This document shows, piece after piece, positions 48,423 to 59,970 of a DNA stretch of 64,000 nucleotides. The notes beneath the pieces were generated by a model. That model was not told the DNA's origin. It saw only the letters and a program-made list of their open reading frames with translations, and made no database searches. The position numbers and the translations under genes are program-made. Numbering within the stretch: the first letter of the stretch is position 1; the number at the start of each line of letters is the position of its first letter. This DNA is from Acestrorhynchus altus (lineage: Eukaryota; Chordata; Actinopteri; Characiformes; Acestrorhynchidae), in the NCBI GenBank assembly GCA_034509495.1, contig CM067508.1, positions 22,853,117 to 22,917,116 on the forward strand, written 5' to 3'.

Positions 48423-51400
48423 AATGCCAAATGGTCTTGTCATTTGGCTTTCGTAACACTTTAGTCCAAGGTCTATGAATGGTAGGGATCAGGGTGGGCA
48501 TGTGTATGTATGCATTCTGCACATACTCAGCTCTCTCAATCAGTCACACACAGTAGACATGTACACACACACACACACACACACTGGTGTGTAACTCCTC
48601 TCATGGAAAGGCTGAATGGAGTGCAAACATCACTGTGTTTGTGTCTGAGTGAATGTGGATCTCCTACCTTGAAGTGTCACCTTTTCAGTCCTTCTAATTT
48701 TGTCCTGTTAAAATATTTTGATATAAATATGGTAGTTGTTGTAGGTTATATATTATATGTAGGTTGCCATTTTGGTGATTGTAGGTTTTTGCATGGCACC
48801 AAAAATGCCAGGTGTGTTGAGGTACCATGAGTATTAAAATAAGTTATCAGTAATCATAACTTCTCTCTCTTTCACACACACACAGAGCACTACTGGCAGC
48901 AACTCCTTCACCCGTGGTTTTCTGTCACAATGATGTACAGGAAGGTGAGTGTCTCAACCTTCCTCATTCCCTCACACACAGTCATCTGGTGCTGGGTGAA
49001 ATGACCTCCGAGCAGTATTACATTTACATTGACATTTACATTTATGGCATTTAGCAGACGCCCTTATCCAGAGCGACTTACAAAAGTGCTTTGCTGTTCA
49101 CTCAGATTATCCTTAGCTAGTAGATGAGGCGAGAATCTATAGATTCCTCACGCTTAGATCCCGTTGAAACAAATGTCTTTATGGAGTTAAATACTCCTGA
49201 AACAGATGAGTCTTCAGTCTGTGTTTGAAGACAGTGAGGGACTCAGTTGTTTGGGCTGCCAGGGGAAGTTCGTTCCATCATTCTGGTGCCAGAACAGAAA
49301 AGAGTCTGGATGCATGTTTTCATGATTTTCATGAGTATCATGATTAATTGATAATTTTACCTCAATTTTTGCCCTCATAGCTCACTGACAGGGTTTATAT
49401 TTTAAATATGCTTTTAAACATTTTTAATGAAAGCCTGTTTTTGATCTTAAAACAACTGACCAAAAAACGCAAACTATTTGTGCTCATTTATTTAATATAA
49501 AAAAAACAGGCAAGATTATGTAAATTAGAGATCCTGAATGTTGATATTTAATTCTTTATTAATAGCAGTCCTACTGTCACACTGTGTACATACAGTGCAT
49601 TCAGAAAGTATTTACAGCACTCCATTTTTTTGCACATTTTATGTTACAGCCTTACTCCAAAATGAAATAATTTCGAGTTCATCTTTGCAAATTAATTGAA
49701 AATAAAACACAAAAATATAACATGTACATAAGTATTCAAAGCTTTTGCCATGACACTCAAAATTGAGCTCAGGTGCATCTTGTTTCGACTGATCATCCTT
49801 CAGATGTTTCTACAGCTTGATTGGACACCTGTGGTAAATTCAGTTGATTGGACATGATTTGGAAAGACACACATCTGTTTATGTAAGGTACCATAGTAGA
49901 CGGTACATATCAGAGCACAGACTAATCAATGAAGTCTAAGGAAATGCCTGTAGACCTCTGAGCCTGGATTGTATCCAGATACAGATCTCCGAGTGTTCAT
50001 GGTTGGAGGGCCTTAGTCAGGGAGGTGACCAAGAACCTAATGGTCACTCTTCCAGTGCTCCAACATTGCTCTGTGTAGAGAGGAGAACCTTACAGAAGGA
50101 CAGTCATTTCTGCAGCACTCCACCAATCAGGCCTGTATGATAGAGTGGCCAGACTGAAGCTACTCCTCAGTAAAAGGACATGACCGCCTGTCTGGAGTTT
50201 GCCAAAAGTCACCTGAAGTACTCTCTGACCACAACAAACAAATGAACAGATGAAGGTTTATCTTCCAACAGGACAATGATTCTAAGCACATAGGCAAGTA
50301 AACAAAAGAGTGGCTTCGGGACAACTCTGTGAATGTCCGTGAGTGGCCCAGCCAGAGCCCAGACTTGAACCAGATTGAACGTCCCTGGAGATATCTAAAA
50401 ATGGCTGTGCACCGACACTCACCATCCAAACCTTTTTTAGAATTTTGAGGGATAAAATGAAATTAATCCATTTTGGAGTAAGAATGGAACATAAAAAGAA
50501 GCGCTGTGAACACTTTACTGATTCACTGAACAGTCTTGTTCAAAAGTTTGACTGTTAATTTTATTGCATTTTATTAAAGTGCAGGTTTGTAAACAAAACA
50601 TGTACATATTTATTTAACATGTATATATAAATAAATATTTTCTGCCCCGTTTTTAGAAAATTCATATTTGTTTTTTGGACGTAACATAATGGGGGGAAAA
50701 AGTATTTTAAATTAGGCAAATTAACTTGGTGCTGTAGAATGTGAAGTGTGTCTTGTCTGTATAAAAGTAACGTACACTTTCAAAATCAAAAACGCATGTA
50801 ATTTGACCAGGGGTGCCCAAACATTTGTACAAGACTGCCTAAATTCTTCCCCTGTATCTAACGTTTGCATAGCACTGAGACTGATGACTTGACTAGTCTT
50901 TCACAATGTCATACTCCAGCACCCTGCACTCACGTGACATACCAGACACTCATCTGCATTTACAAAACAAACGAACATGTCCTGTATGAATCATCAAGCT
51001 CTACTCTACAATGCTCTACTGCTTTACTGCCTTTTTTAGGGAACATATTGATGTTGGATGGCCGAGAACAGAATTCATCCGATAAGCTGATGCTCATAGA
51101 CTTTGAGTACAGCAGCTACAATTACAGGTATTGTACTGAGTTGTACTAGAAGAGAAAATGTCCTGCTGTGCACAAAAAATGTTTAAATTATTACCACATA
51201 TATAAACAGTTCTAATACTCTAGATCTGTTTACCATGTTAACGCCTACTTTACTAATGTGTTCTGTGCAGGGGTTTTGATTTTGGAAATCATTTCTGCGA
51301 GTGGGTGTATGACTACACGTATGACCAGTGGCCTTTTTTTAAGGCAAACCTGGAAAACTATCCAAACAGACAACAGCAGGTTAGTCACAGCCATTGTAGC

Positions 51401-54400
51401 CACATAAATAAAATAAAAACATGCCATTTCCAAAAATCATTTAATGTGTGTCCTAAGCTTTTGAGATTATTCATAAGTGTGTTTAAGGATAGCAGATTTA
51501 GTGTCTACACATGTTGCTGGAATTCAGCAGTGCATGATGAGTGAAATGGAGCTTTAGAGATTATACTGAAAGATAAACGATGAGATTCTGACAGTGGACA
51601 AGTTTATTGAGCGCAGTGTTGAACAGTTTTGTCAGTTACAAAAGTGTTTAAAAATAAAACTGCATTTCTGCTTAATGGTATCAGGTTGAGTTTGCCACTT
51701 ATTAAATTGATTTTATGATTTTAATAATAATAAATATAATTAGAAAGTCCTTTACAAAAGCATTGAGACAGTGTCAAATCAGTCAAAGTTTATTTATATA
51801 GTGCTTTTTACAACAAAGGTGTTGTCACAAAGCAGCTTTACAGAAATCTGTCTCCAAGCCTCAATTGAGCAAGCAACTGTGGCAAAGATCTAAACTCTCT
51901 CAGGCTAGGAGGAAGAAACCTTGAGAGGAGCCAAGGCTCAAAAGTGGATCCCATCCTCCTCTTGTCGGCACCAGATAGCACAGAGGAAAAGAAGTGAAAT
52001 AAGAACTATAGCTATTAGTGTGAGCATGCCGTGTAGGGACAAGAGAGGATTATGAGAAAATGCGTCAGCATAGGATATAAGCTCAATGTTAAAATGGAAG
52101 TCTATGCTGGTTAAACAGCAGTAAGTGAGAGAGAGAAATAGGTAAGCATAGATAATCTGGTGAAGAGCCTGTAAAGGAGGTGGTCTGGTGAGAACTGCAG
52201 TTATGAACAGAACCCACTAATCAGGGCAGCACAGACCAACAGCGGTGTACAGTATGTAGTTCTGGATCTTTGTAAAATCCTGCCATCTAATGGAGTAAAG
52301 TGGTATTTCTGTGGATATGTTTAAACCCTTTAAACACTAAGGTAACGATTCTGTAATTATTCCTAAAGCAAAAACAAGCATATCGAGTTTTTAGTATATT
52401 TTGTGGAGTGCCATAGAGTTCTATTTTAGGGCATATGAATGTAATAATAATAATAATAATAATAAGAGTTAAATCACTCATTCTGTCAGTACTGAGTGCA
52501 GGTTAAGTGTCTTGTATCAGGTCTTGATATTAACTTGTGCTAATGAACATAAATATGGAGAGAAATTCAGCATCACCTGTGAATTACATTACCTGAGTAG
52601 CCTAAAGTGTCTCAACATTTGTCTGAACACTACCTTTCTGTTTGACTTTCAGCTGCACTTCATCAGAAAATACTTGTTAGAATGTGAAGACACTGTACAT
52701 GAAGACCAAGCCAAGATAGAGGAGGACATGATTACTGAAGCAAACAGGTGGGATGACATGAACAAACATTCTCTAATGCTGTTCTCCGTTTACCTACAGT
52801 TATAACTGAACCTCTGGTATTTATTGATTAATGTAATGTGATGAACACGCATCAGATGGGTAGACAGTTCTTTGAACGAAACACACTCTTTCTCCTTTAC
52901 AGGTATGCCCTTGCTTCTCATTTCTTCTGGGGTCTGTGGTCAATTATTCAAGCAAGAATCTCCCAGATTGAATTTGGATATATGGTGAGTAGTTTGGAAT
53001 GAATGGCTTTCATCCAAACAAAGTCGTGCTCATTTCATGTGCGAGTGTACATATTTTTGTTCATCTACTTTTCTTCCTGCAGAGAGAACTCAGTTCAAAC
53101 AGCTAAAGAAAGTTTAATATGCCTGGTTAATGTGATTTAAAAGAGCAGACAGATCTGAAGCATCCAGAAAGTATCCACAGTTTTCTAGCCTTATTCCAAA
53201 ATGGGAACGAGACAGTGTGTGCATATACAGTTGTGTTCAAAATAATATCAGTGTGTTTAAAAACATGAGTTAAGCACAAAATATTTATAGTAGTTTTTAA
53301 TTCCACGCATTGGGAACATTGCATACTGTTTTCCAAATCAAAACATGATGAGAAATGTATATAATTTGTAACTATTTTACAGAAAATAACAAAAAACGAA
53401 CATTAGGCTGTTAAAAAAAAATAGCAGTGTCTGCATTTGTCATTTGTCAAAATATGTACTCCTTTTTTATGATTTAGCATTCCTGTGAATCACCAACCTA
53501 ATATTTAGTTGAATAACCACAGTTTTTTAGAACTGCTTCACATCTTCTGCCAGAAGTCAACCAACTTCTGGCACCTGTCAACTGGTATTTCAGCCCAGGA
53601 TGCTTTGACTATATCCCACAATTCATTTGAATTTCTTGGTTTTGCCTCAGAAACAGCATCTTTGATGTCACCCCACAAGTTTTCTATCATCCGGGGATTG
53701 GGCTGGCCACTCCATAACCTCAATTTTGTTGGACTGGAACCAAGATTTTGCTCGTTTACTGGTGTGTTTAGGGTCGTTGTCCTGTTGAAACGCCCATTTC
53801 AAGGGCATTTCCTCTTCAGCGTATGGCAACATGACCTGTTCAAGTATTCTGATCTATGCAAACTGGTCCATGATCCCTGGTATGCGGTAAATAGGCCTAG
53901 CACCATAGTAAGAGAAACATGCCCATGTCATGATGCTTGTGTTGGACTTTGCGGGGGACTTCTTGCTAATAGATTAGCTTCACACAAGCGTCTTGTAACT
54001 GTCACAGTGCTCACAGGTAACTTGAGACTGTCTTTGATCAGCCTGGAGCTGATCATTGGCTGAGCCTTTGCCACTCTGGCTATTCTTCAATCCATTCAAA
54101 TGGTAGTCTTGCGTTTTCTTCCATGTCTTATTGGAGATCATTTTGGCTGAACAGCCTATTATTGTCTGCACTTCTTTATATACCCTCTCCAATCAACTTT
54201 TTAATCAAAGTTTGCTGCTCTTCGGGACAATGTCTCGAACGACCCATATTTCTCAGGCTTTCGAGGAGAAATGCATGTATAGCATGTGCTGCTTCACCTT
54301 TAAATAAGGGCCTCCTGATTCACACCGTTTCCTCACAGAATGATTGTCCTCACTAATTGAACTCCACGCTGCTATTATTTTGAACACACCGCTTTCGATT

Positions 54401-54837
54401 AATTATTCAAATACACAGACTCAACAGCATGTATATCATGAATGCTGAGTCTGTTGGCTTTCTAAGAATCTCCTGCACCAACTGGTAAATTGTTTGTCAT
54501 GTGGTAATATAATTTATACCAAAAACAGTGATTAATCTGGTTAGTCATATTGGACTGCTATTATTTTGAACACTACTGTACATATATATCTGAGATTTCT
54601 CTATCAAATAAAAGTATCAAGTAAAACCTGCAGATTCATCAAAATATGACATCAAAGTGAACAAAAAAAGTTGAGAATTCAGTTTTTTGCATAATCTTGG
54701 AGCATATGGGTGACTAAAACACCCTTATTACTGCAAGTAACAGACCTTGTGTTCCATGTACCCCGTTTTTCTTTCTTCAGGATTACGCCCAGCACAGGTT
54801 TGACTCCTACTTCAAGCAGAAAAAGCTTTTTGCCTAA
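44827..54837 (+). CDS. chkb: Choline/ethanolamine kinase beta, 11 exons, intact
   Basis: Cytosolic kinase that phosphorylates choline (and ethanolamine) with ATP, the first step of the CDP-choline (Kennedy) pathway to phosphatidylcholine. Exons: 44827-45038, 46321-46429, 46529-46642, 47272-47405, 48094-48198, 48886-48944, 51040-51127, 51271-51379, 52653-52747, 52903-52984, 54781-54837. All have GT-AG borders with matching phases, giving 387 residues, close to the usual length of about 395. Landmarks: SGGLSNLLYKCSLPDH (exon 2), SESVMFAILAERELGPRLYG (exon 3), NKEPKWLFGT (exon 4), the catalytic Brenner motif VVFCHNDVQEGNIL (exons 6-7), LMLIDFEYSSYNYRGFDFGN (exons 7-8), and the last exon DYAQHRFDSYFKQKK. 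The words YALASHFFWGLWSI and WPFFKA favour CHKB over CHKA, and so does the neighbouring mapk8ip2. A TTG-initiated extension to 44740 is less likely than the ATG. Confidence 0.93.
45039..46320 (+). other. chkb intron 1
   Basis: No exon inside. A hairpin-like stretch at about 45270-45320 (ATGGAAGGAAGCTTCCTTCCAT) resembles a LINE/SINE tail. Confidence 0.7.
48338..48418. repeat. (GT)n microsatellite in chkb intron 5
   Basis: Pure GT dinucleotides. A short (CA)n is at about 48563-48585. Confidence 0.95.
49018..49310. repeat. Interspersed fish repeat in chkb intron 6
   Basis: TTTATGGCATTTAGCAGACG, CCTTATCCAGAGCGACTTAC and, at the other end, AAGTTCGTTCCATCATTCTG and AAAGAGTCTGGATGCATG. This is a fuller copy of the family at 32278. 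Confidence 0.7.
49593..50512 (+). mobile_element. Internally deleted Tc1-like transposon in chkb intron 6
   Basis: Starts TA-CAGTGCATTCAGAAAGTA, a classic Tc1 terminus, and ends around GCGCTGTGAACACTTT. The interior retains the N-terminal words (ACCAATCAGGCCTG) and the C-terminal GTGGCCCAGCCAGAGCCCAG. About 600 bases including the catalytic centre are missing near 50230. Confidence 0.85.
51776..52010. repeat. Interspersed fish repeat in chkb intron 8
   Basis: AGTTTATTTATATAGTGCTT, CACAAAGCAGCTTTACAGAA and GGAGGAAGAAACCTTGAGAG, a dispersed family also found in pepsinogen intron 2. Confidence 0.65.
53159..53205. mobile_element. Isolated Tc1 terminal fragment
   Basis: GCATCCAGAAAGTATCCACA then CCTTATTCCAAAATGG, the outer part of the Tc1 inverted repeat, with nothing else of the element beside it. 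Confidence 0.65.
53228..54578 (-). mobile_element. Tc1/mariner-type transposon in chkb intron 10
   Basis: Inverted ends CAGTTGTGTTCAAAATAATA and its complement (TATTATTTTGAACACTACTG) are each flanked by TA. Minus-strand frames give QTIIGCSAKMISN (N-terminal, 53980-54192) and PNPRMIENLWGDIKDAVSEA then VDRCQKLVDF (C-terminal, 53538-53723). Frameshifts between them show it is inactive. Confidence 0.85.
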
Positions 54838-56400
54838 CCCCACACTGAGTAAAGCTTCCCAGAAGATTCCTGCTCCAATGGAGTGCCTCTGATAACTCTC
54901 ATATCTTTATTTCCTGTTTTCTCTCTGTTTTCACCGAGCATCAAAAGAAGCTGCAAACAGTTCCTGTGTAGAATGTGGATGATTGATTTCACACTGATAA
55001 TTCACTGAACATTTGTGCTGAGTTTTTTTCTTTTTACTAGCTTGGAGTATAAAACTGAGCATAATCCAAAGACAAGCACTTGTCTTCTAACCATATGCAA
55101 AAATGTATTTTAAAATATTTTTGTAATTCACTGTATTTTATTTATTTTAACTGTTAATCATATGTGGTTGTTGAGGTGTGAAGACTTATTCTTTTTATCC
55201 TTTGTACTCAGAATATATCCGTCCTTGCAGCTCTTTAGTTTAGTATGAACAGAAGGGTCCAGGCTTGGTGTTGGTATGTTTATATCAGTTTTAAATGCTG
55301 CGGTAGGCCTTCTTTGCCTTTGTTCTGCAAACTCAAGACATTGTAGACAGGGATCGGAAGAAAATGAAGACAGATTTATGATAGGTTGAGAAGGTACTGC
55401 AGTACTAATATCATTGTTATCCTCCTTTGTATCATTCAAACACTAATAAGGAACTAAAACAATTCTCATACACAGTTTCGTACTGGTTACTATACTGACC
55501 AAGTGCAGTCCAAAGCTGTGTCTGAAACTGGAAAATGCCAGCTGACATGATGCCTTGCTGGCCAGTGTCTCACCAGGCAGTTTAATGATGCATGTGTCTG
55601 TATCCGAATCCTGAATGCGACAATGCGTTTTGACGATGTAATTGACAACAAGATTTAGCTGTGTCCTCATTAGCATTGTCACCCAATAACACAGAACGTT
55701 AGATTACTCGATACTTAAGTAGGCAGCATTTTGTCTGTTTCAGATACAGCACAAATGTCTACATTGCACATAGGAATAATACTGTATTACTGTTTTAACT
55801 AGTCTCAGATGAAGCAATACTGTCTGAAATGTTTTAGAGAACTGCATACTGGGATAAAAACTGGGGAACTAGTGTAAATGTCTTAAAGCTGTGGTTAGAC
55901 TGGAGGTATAGCTTTTACATTTTCAGGAATGTACCTTACCCGAAAGTGATAGTTTTGCCTCAAACAAGTTTTTAAGTTTGCATAAGAACTTGTGAAAATC
56001 TGAAAGTCAGAAGAAGGTTTTCAGTGGGAGAATGGTGTGAGTGCTTCAAATCTTTGATGCAGTTTACAAAAAATCGTCTGTAATGCCTTCTGAGTAACAA
56101 AGCCTTTCTGCTTGACTATACTTATGTATAAATATCATGTTTTAAAATAGTTTTCTATCTTGTGATTAGATCATAATGTTATCAAGCATTATGCGAGTTT
56201 TGAAATATCATCAAATTTTGTTCTTTACTTATTTATTGACCTCTCTTATTTGGCTGAAATCAAACGCTCTGAATACCAAATGTTAAATCAACTGAAAAAT
56301 GTGCAACCAAAAACCTGATTTTCAAGATATTTGGAAGTGCAATTAATAAAGTTTGCATCCTGTAAATGTAACACACCGTTGTTTTGAATGGAAAATAAAT
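54838..56400 (+). other. chkb: chkb 3' UTR with polyadenylation signals
   Basis: About 1.5 kb follows the TAA stop without a canonical signal. AATAAA then appears at 56345-56350, and again at about 56394. I take these as the likely mRNA end. No other gene is seen in the interval. Confidence 0.55.
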
Positions 56401-56854
56401 GTATCAGTAAGTTTAATACTGTATATTGTGGGAGTGTTTGACCCTGCTGATGCCCTTGTAATTGGTCCATGAATTTCTTAAGCACGTTCCAATTTAGGAT
56501 ACTGGTTTGATCCAACCCTTTTATTCATATCTCAGAGAAGAGGAAGGGACCATAGAAGAGTACTGTATGGGGGGGGAGATATCCTATGTTTTTGTGTTAA
56601 GTGTCCATTAAGAGATTTGCTGTCTAAATTCAGTTTGTGGTATGTAATTGTTTCTGTTACATAAACCATGTGTATTGTCAGCAGACATTCAATCTCTAAA
56701 AGTATTAAACACAGATAATGTAATTACTTTGTATGCCCTTGTAAGCATTTTGCACATAACCTATTAAAGAGCATGCAGACTAAACACTGAACAGTCTTGT
56801 ACCTGATCATTGTTTCCTAGAGCATTAAAAAATGTATCTTGCTTTTGGTAGAGT

Positions 56855-57020
56855 AACTGATTCCATGGCCAGGGAATGCTTGGAATTAGGCATGTTGCCA
56901 ACAGGTTCATGTTTCCCTAATACAGTAAGTCCTTCCTGTTTTATTGGCAATATTTCTCTGCAGCAATTCTACAAGCTGTATGTACATTTGCACATCTGCG
57001 TCAGCAATGTAAATGTAATG
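56855..57020. repeat. MITE family fragment
   Basis: TTCCATGGCCAGGGAATGCT and TTGGCAATATTTCTCTGCAG words belong to the family at 8518-8940. The fragment lacks the ATATAGTGTA end. Confidence 0.5.
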
Positions 57021-57425
57021 TAAAACTACGCAATGTAAAACTCAACTTCTGATGGAAGCTCTGCCTTTGAGGCAGAACAAATGCATTTTTTTTAAATCTT
57101 TGCAAAGTTATTAAAAATAAAACATAAGTATTCACAGATTTTGCTCAACACTTTGTTGAAGGACCTTTGGTAGTAAGTCTTTTGAGTATTATGCAGTTTG
57201 GCACCTGTTTTTGGGAAGTTTGTAGTATTCTTTGCGGATCCTCTCAAGCTCCATCAGATTGGATGGGCAGCCATTTTTAGAGATTTTCAAAGATGTTCAA
57301 TCAAGTTGACGTCGGGGCTCTGAGTCAAGGAGGTTCACAGACTTTCACAGGCCACTCCTTTGTTATCTTGACTGTGTTAGTGTCGCTGTCCTGTTGGAAG
57401 ATAAACCTTCGTCCCAGTCTGAGGT

Positions 57426-57722
57426 GTTGTTTATTTGTTTGGTGATGCTGTGAAGAGGTCTGAAGAAACCTTAGTTGACAGTCTTGAATAATACGTTTTA
57501 TTACAAAGAAGACAATGTCATACAGGCCAGATTGAGGATCTCATAAATTCTCATAAATCTAGGGGCCCCACATATGGAAACATCATCCTGGAATGTATAT
57601 CTATAGATACACAATGTATACATAGAAGAGGCCCCACTTAGGAAGTGGCCTCTAACAGACCACCTAGACTGTTGATAGGGTACCACCCAAAAAGCACTCC
57701 ATACTATCCATGACTTTCTCAC
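57426..57722 (-). mobile_element. LTR-like insertion nested in Tc1, 297 bp
   Basis: Inserted between two copies of AGGT (57422-57425 and 57723-57726) where Tc1 normally has one. On the minus strand it contains AATAAAACG near its 3' end and ends AATAAACAAC. The ends are GTGAG...CAAC rather than a clean TG...CA, so the LTR call is tentative. No coding sequence. Confidence 0.6.
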
Positions 57723-58171
57723 AGGTCCAGAGTGCTCTGGAGTGGGTTATCATCAGGGATGTCTCTGTACATTGCTGCAGTCATCTTTCCCTTGACCCTG
57801 ACTAGTCTCCCAGAGCATGATGACATCCCCCACAGCCTGATGCTGCCACCACCATGCTTCACTGTAGAATCGGTATTGGCTAGATGATGAGCAGTGCTTG
57901 GTTTCCCCCAGGCATGATGCTTGTCACTGAGGCCAAAGAGTTCAATCTTTGTTTCATCAGAACAGATCATTTTGTTTCTCATGGTCTGAGAGTCCTTTAG
58001 ATGCCTTGTGGCAAACTCCAGATAGGCTGTCATGAGCCTTTTACTGAGGAGGGGCTTCCGTCTGGCCACTCTACCATACAGACCTGATTGGTGCAGTGTT
58101 GCAGAAATGGTTGTCTTTCTGGAAGGTTCTCCTCTCTCCACAGAGCAAAACTGGAGCTCTGTCAGCGTGAC

Positions 58172-58371
58172 TGTGATGACTTGAGGGTAAGTTACAGATG
58201 AGGCAGAGAGAGGTTACCTATGTTTATTTACCTTTATTTGTGCTGAACCCCAGCTAGAGGCTTCTATACAAAACAGGCTTCCATGTGTCTCTCCTGTTTT
58301 TACTCCAACCCCGAGCAAACACTCTAGCACCACTTACTGGACAATAGATGCAACTGCATCTGTTTACTACA
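58172..58371 (-). mobile_element. Solo LTR nested in Tc1, 200 bp
   Basis: Flanked by 5-bp duplications GTGAC (58167-58171 and 58372-58376). Begins TGTGATGACT and ends TTTACTACA, so it has TG...CA ends. Read on the minus strand it contains CAAATAAAGG before its 3' end, which fits a polyadenylation signal. No coding sequence. Confidence 0.8.
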
Positions 58372-59157
58372 GTGACCATTGAGTGCTTGCTCGCCTCCCT
58401 GAGTCCTACCATGATTATTCAGTTTGGTTGGGCTGCAAGCTCAAGGAGGAGTCCTGGTGATTCCAAACTTTTTCCATTTCCGGATGATGGAGCCTACTGT
58501 GCTCATTGCAGCTTGCAGATTTTTCACCCTGTTTCAGATCTGTGTCTCAATACAATCCAGTCTCTGAGGTCTACAGACAGTTCCTTAGACTTCATGGTTT
58601 GGTTTGTGCTCTAATATGTACTGTCTATTATGGGACCTTATATAAACAGGTGTGTGCTTTTCTAAATCATGTCCAATCAACTGAATTTCAAAATCAAGCT
58701 GTAGAAACATCTGAAGGATGATCAGTGGAAACAGGATGTACCTGTGTTCAATTTTGAGTGTTATGGCAAAGGCTGTGAATACTTGTTATATTTTTTTAGT
58801 TTTATTTTTAATACATTTCAAACAAATTCTTCACAGTTGTGGGGTATTGTGTGTAGAATTTTGAGGGGAAAACTTAATCAAATCTATTTTGGAATAAAGC
58901 TGTAACATAAGAAAATGTGTAAAATGAAGTGCTGGGAATACTTTCCAGATGCACTGTAAGTTAGCTTTATTGACAGTTTGCCTGTGCAACATTACAACCA
59001 ATTGTGCAACAAGAAACCATCATATAAAAATTATTTCATTAAAACAATAACCTTTCATTCAATGCATCCACATATAGAGCTATGAGAGCAGATACACTTT
59101 TCTAAACTTACAGGTTATTTTAATTAGTTATTCTCTGAACCAATTGCTTACCAGCCA

Positions 59158-59410
59158 TTAGGGGTGAACTTTGTGCATTTCTGGTGCCGGTCCCAAGCCC
59201 AGATAAATGGTGAAGGTTGCGTCAGGAAGGGCATCTGGGGTCAAATTTGTGCCAAAGCTATAATGATACCATCGAGGAGGAGAGGATGAAGGTGGGTTAG
59301 AAGGTTGGTTGGTGTAACAGTGTAGGAGGCAGGGGATAGGGCAAGACGGAGTGAGATGATCCGCTGTGGCAACCCCTAAAGGGAGCACCCGGAAGAAGAA
59401 GAAGATTCTC
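59158..59410 (+). mobile_element. RTE-type LINE 3' end
   Basis: GTGCCGGTCCCAAGCCCAGA, GTTGCGTCAGGAAGGGCATC and GATCCGCTGTGGCAACCCCT, ending in a GAAGAAGAAGAAG tail. This is the typical 3' terminus of an RTE-clade retrotransposon; the coding part is absent. Confidence 0.75.
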
Positions 59411-59970
59411 TGAACCAATTGCTTGTTCTGCCCCAGAGGCAGCACTGCCTTCAGAACCACTTTGAACAGTGATTTTGCACACAAGCTTAAAAATAGCTGA
59501 ATGCATTCATTAGAAGTGGTGTCCACAAACGTGGACATGTAATGCATTAAATTTACAACTCATCAGAATCCAATAAAATACTGGAACAGAGGTCTGAAAA
59601 AAAATACATAATGAGTATAATGTTTCCTTCCATCACTCAGTATTGCTGCAGTCTTTCATGGCTGTGCTGTGTCCTGTTTCATTCCCAAAATAGCTCCTCT
59701 GCAGCAGACAGCCTCCATACCGAGCTGCAAGTGGAAAGAAGCCTACAAAACAAACAGGCCTGCTCTGAGAGACAGAGTGGTGACTGGACTAATCGACTAG
59801 CCAGAGACTGAGTAAGGTGACTGGGGCTCAGAGCAATAGTAATTCCTTGCTTTTTAGTCAGTGCAGTACAGTTATTGCACTGCTAAATGATGTGACCATC
59901 TTACCTAAATGTTTTTTATTTCAGCTATTTACGTGCAGTTGATCTAGGGTTGAAGACTGAGTGAGGAACT

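Larger units (their letters stand above)
57080..58958 (-). mobile_element. Tc1-like transposon carrying two nested insertions
   Basis: Minus-strand frame 57719-58141 reads GEPSRKTTISATLHQSGLYG, ARRKPLLSKR, LKDSQTMRNKMICSDETKIE and TVKHGGGSIRLWG, the Tc1 transposase middle (WSDE has become CSDE). The right end is CCAGATGCACTG-TA at 58958. Insertions at 57426-57722 and 58172-58371 account for about 500 bases of the length. Confidence 0.88.
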
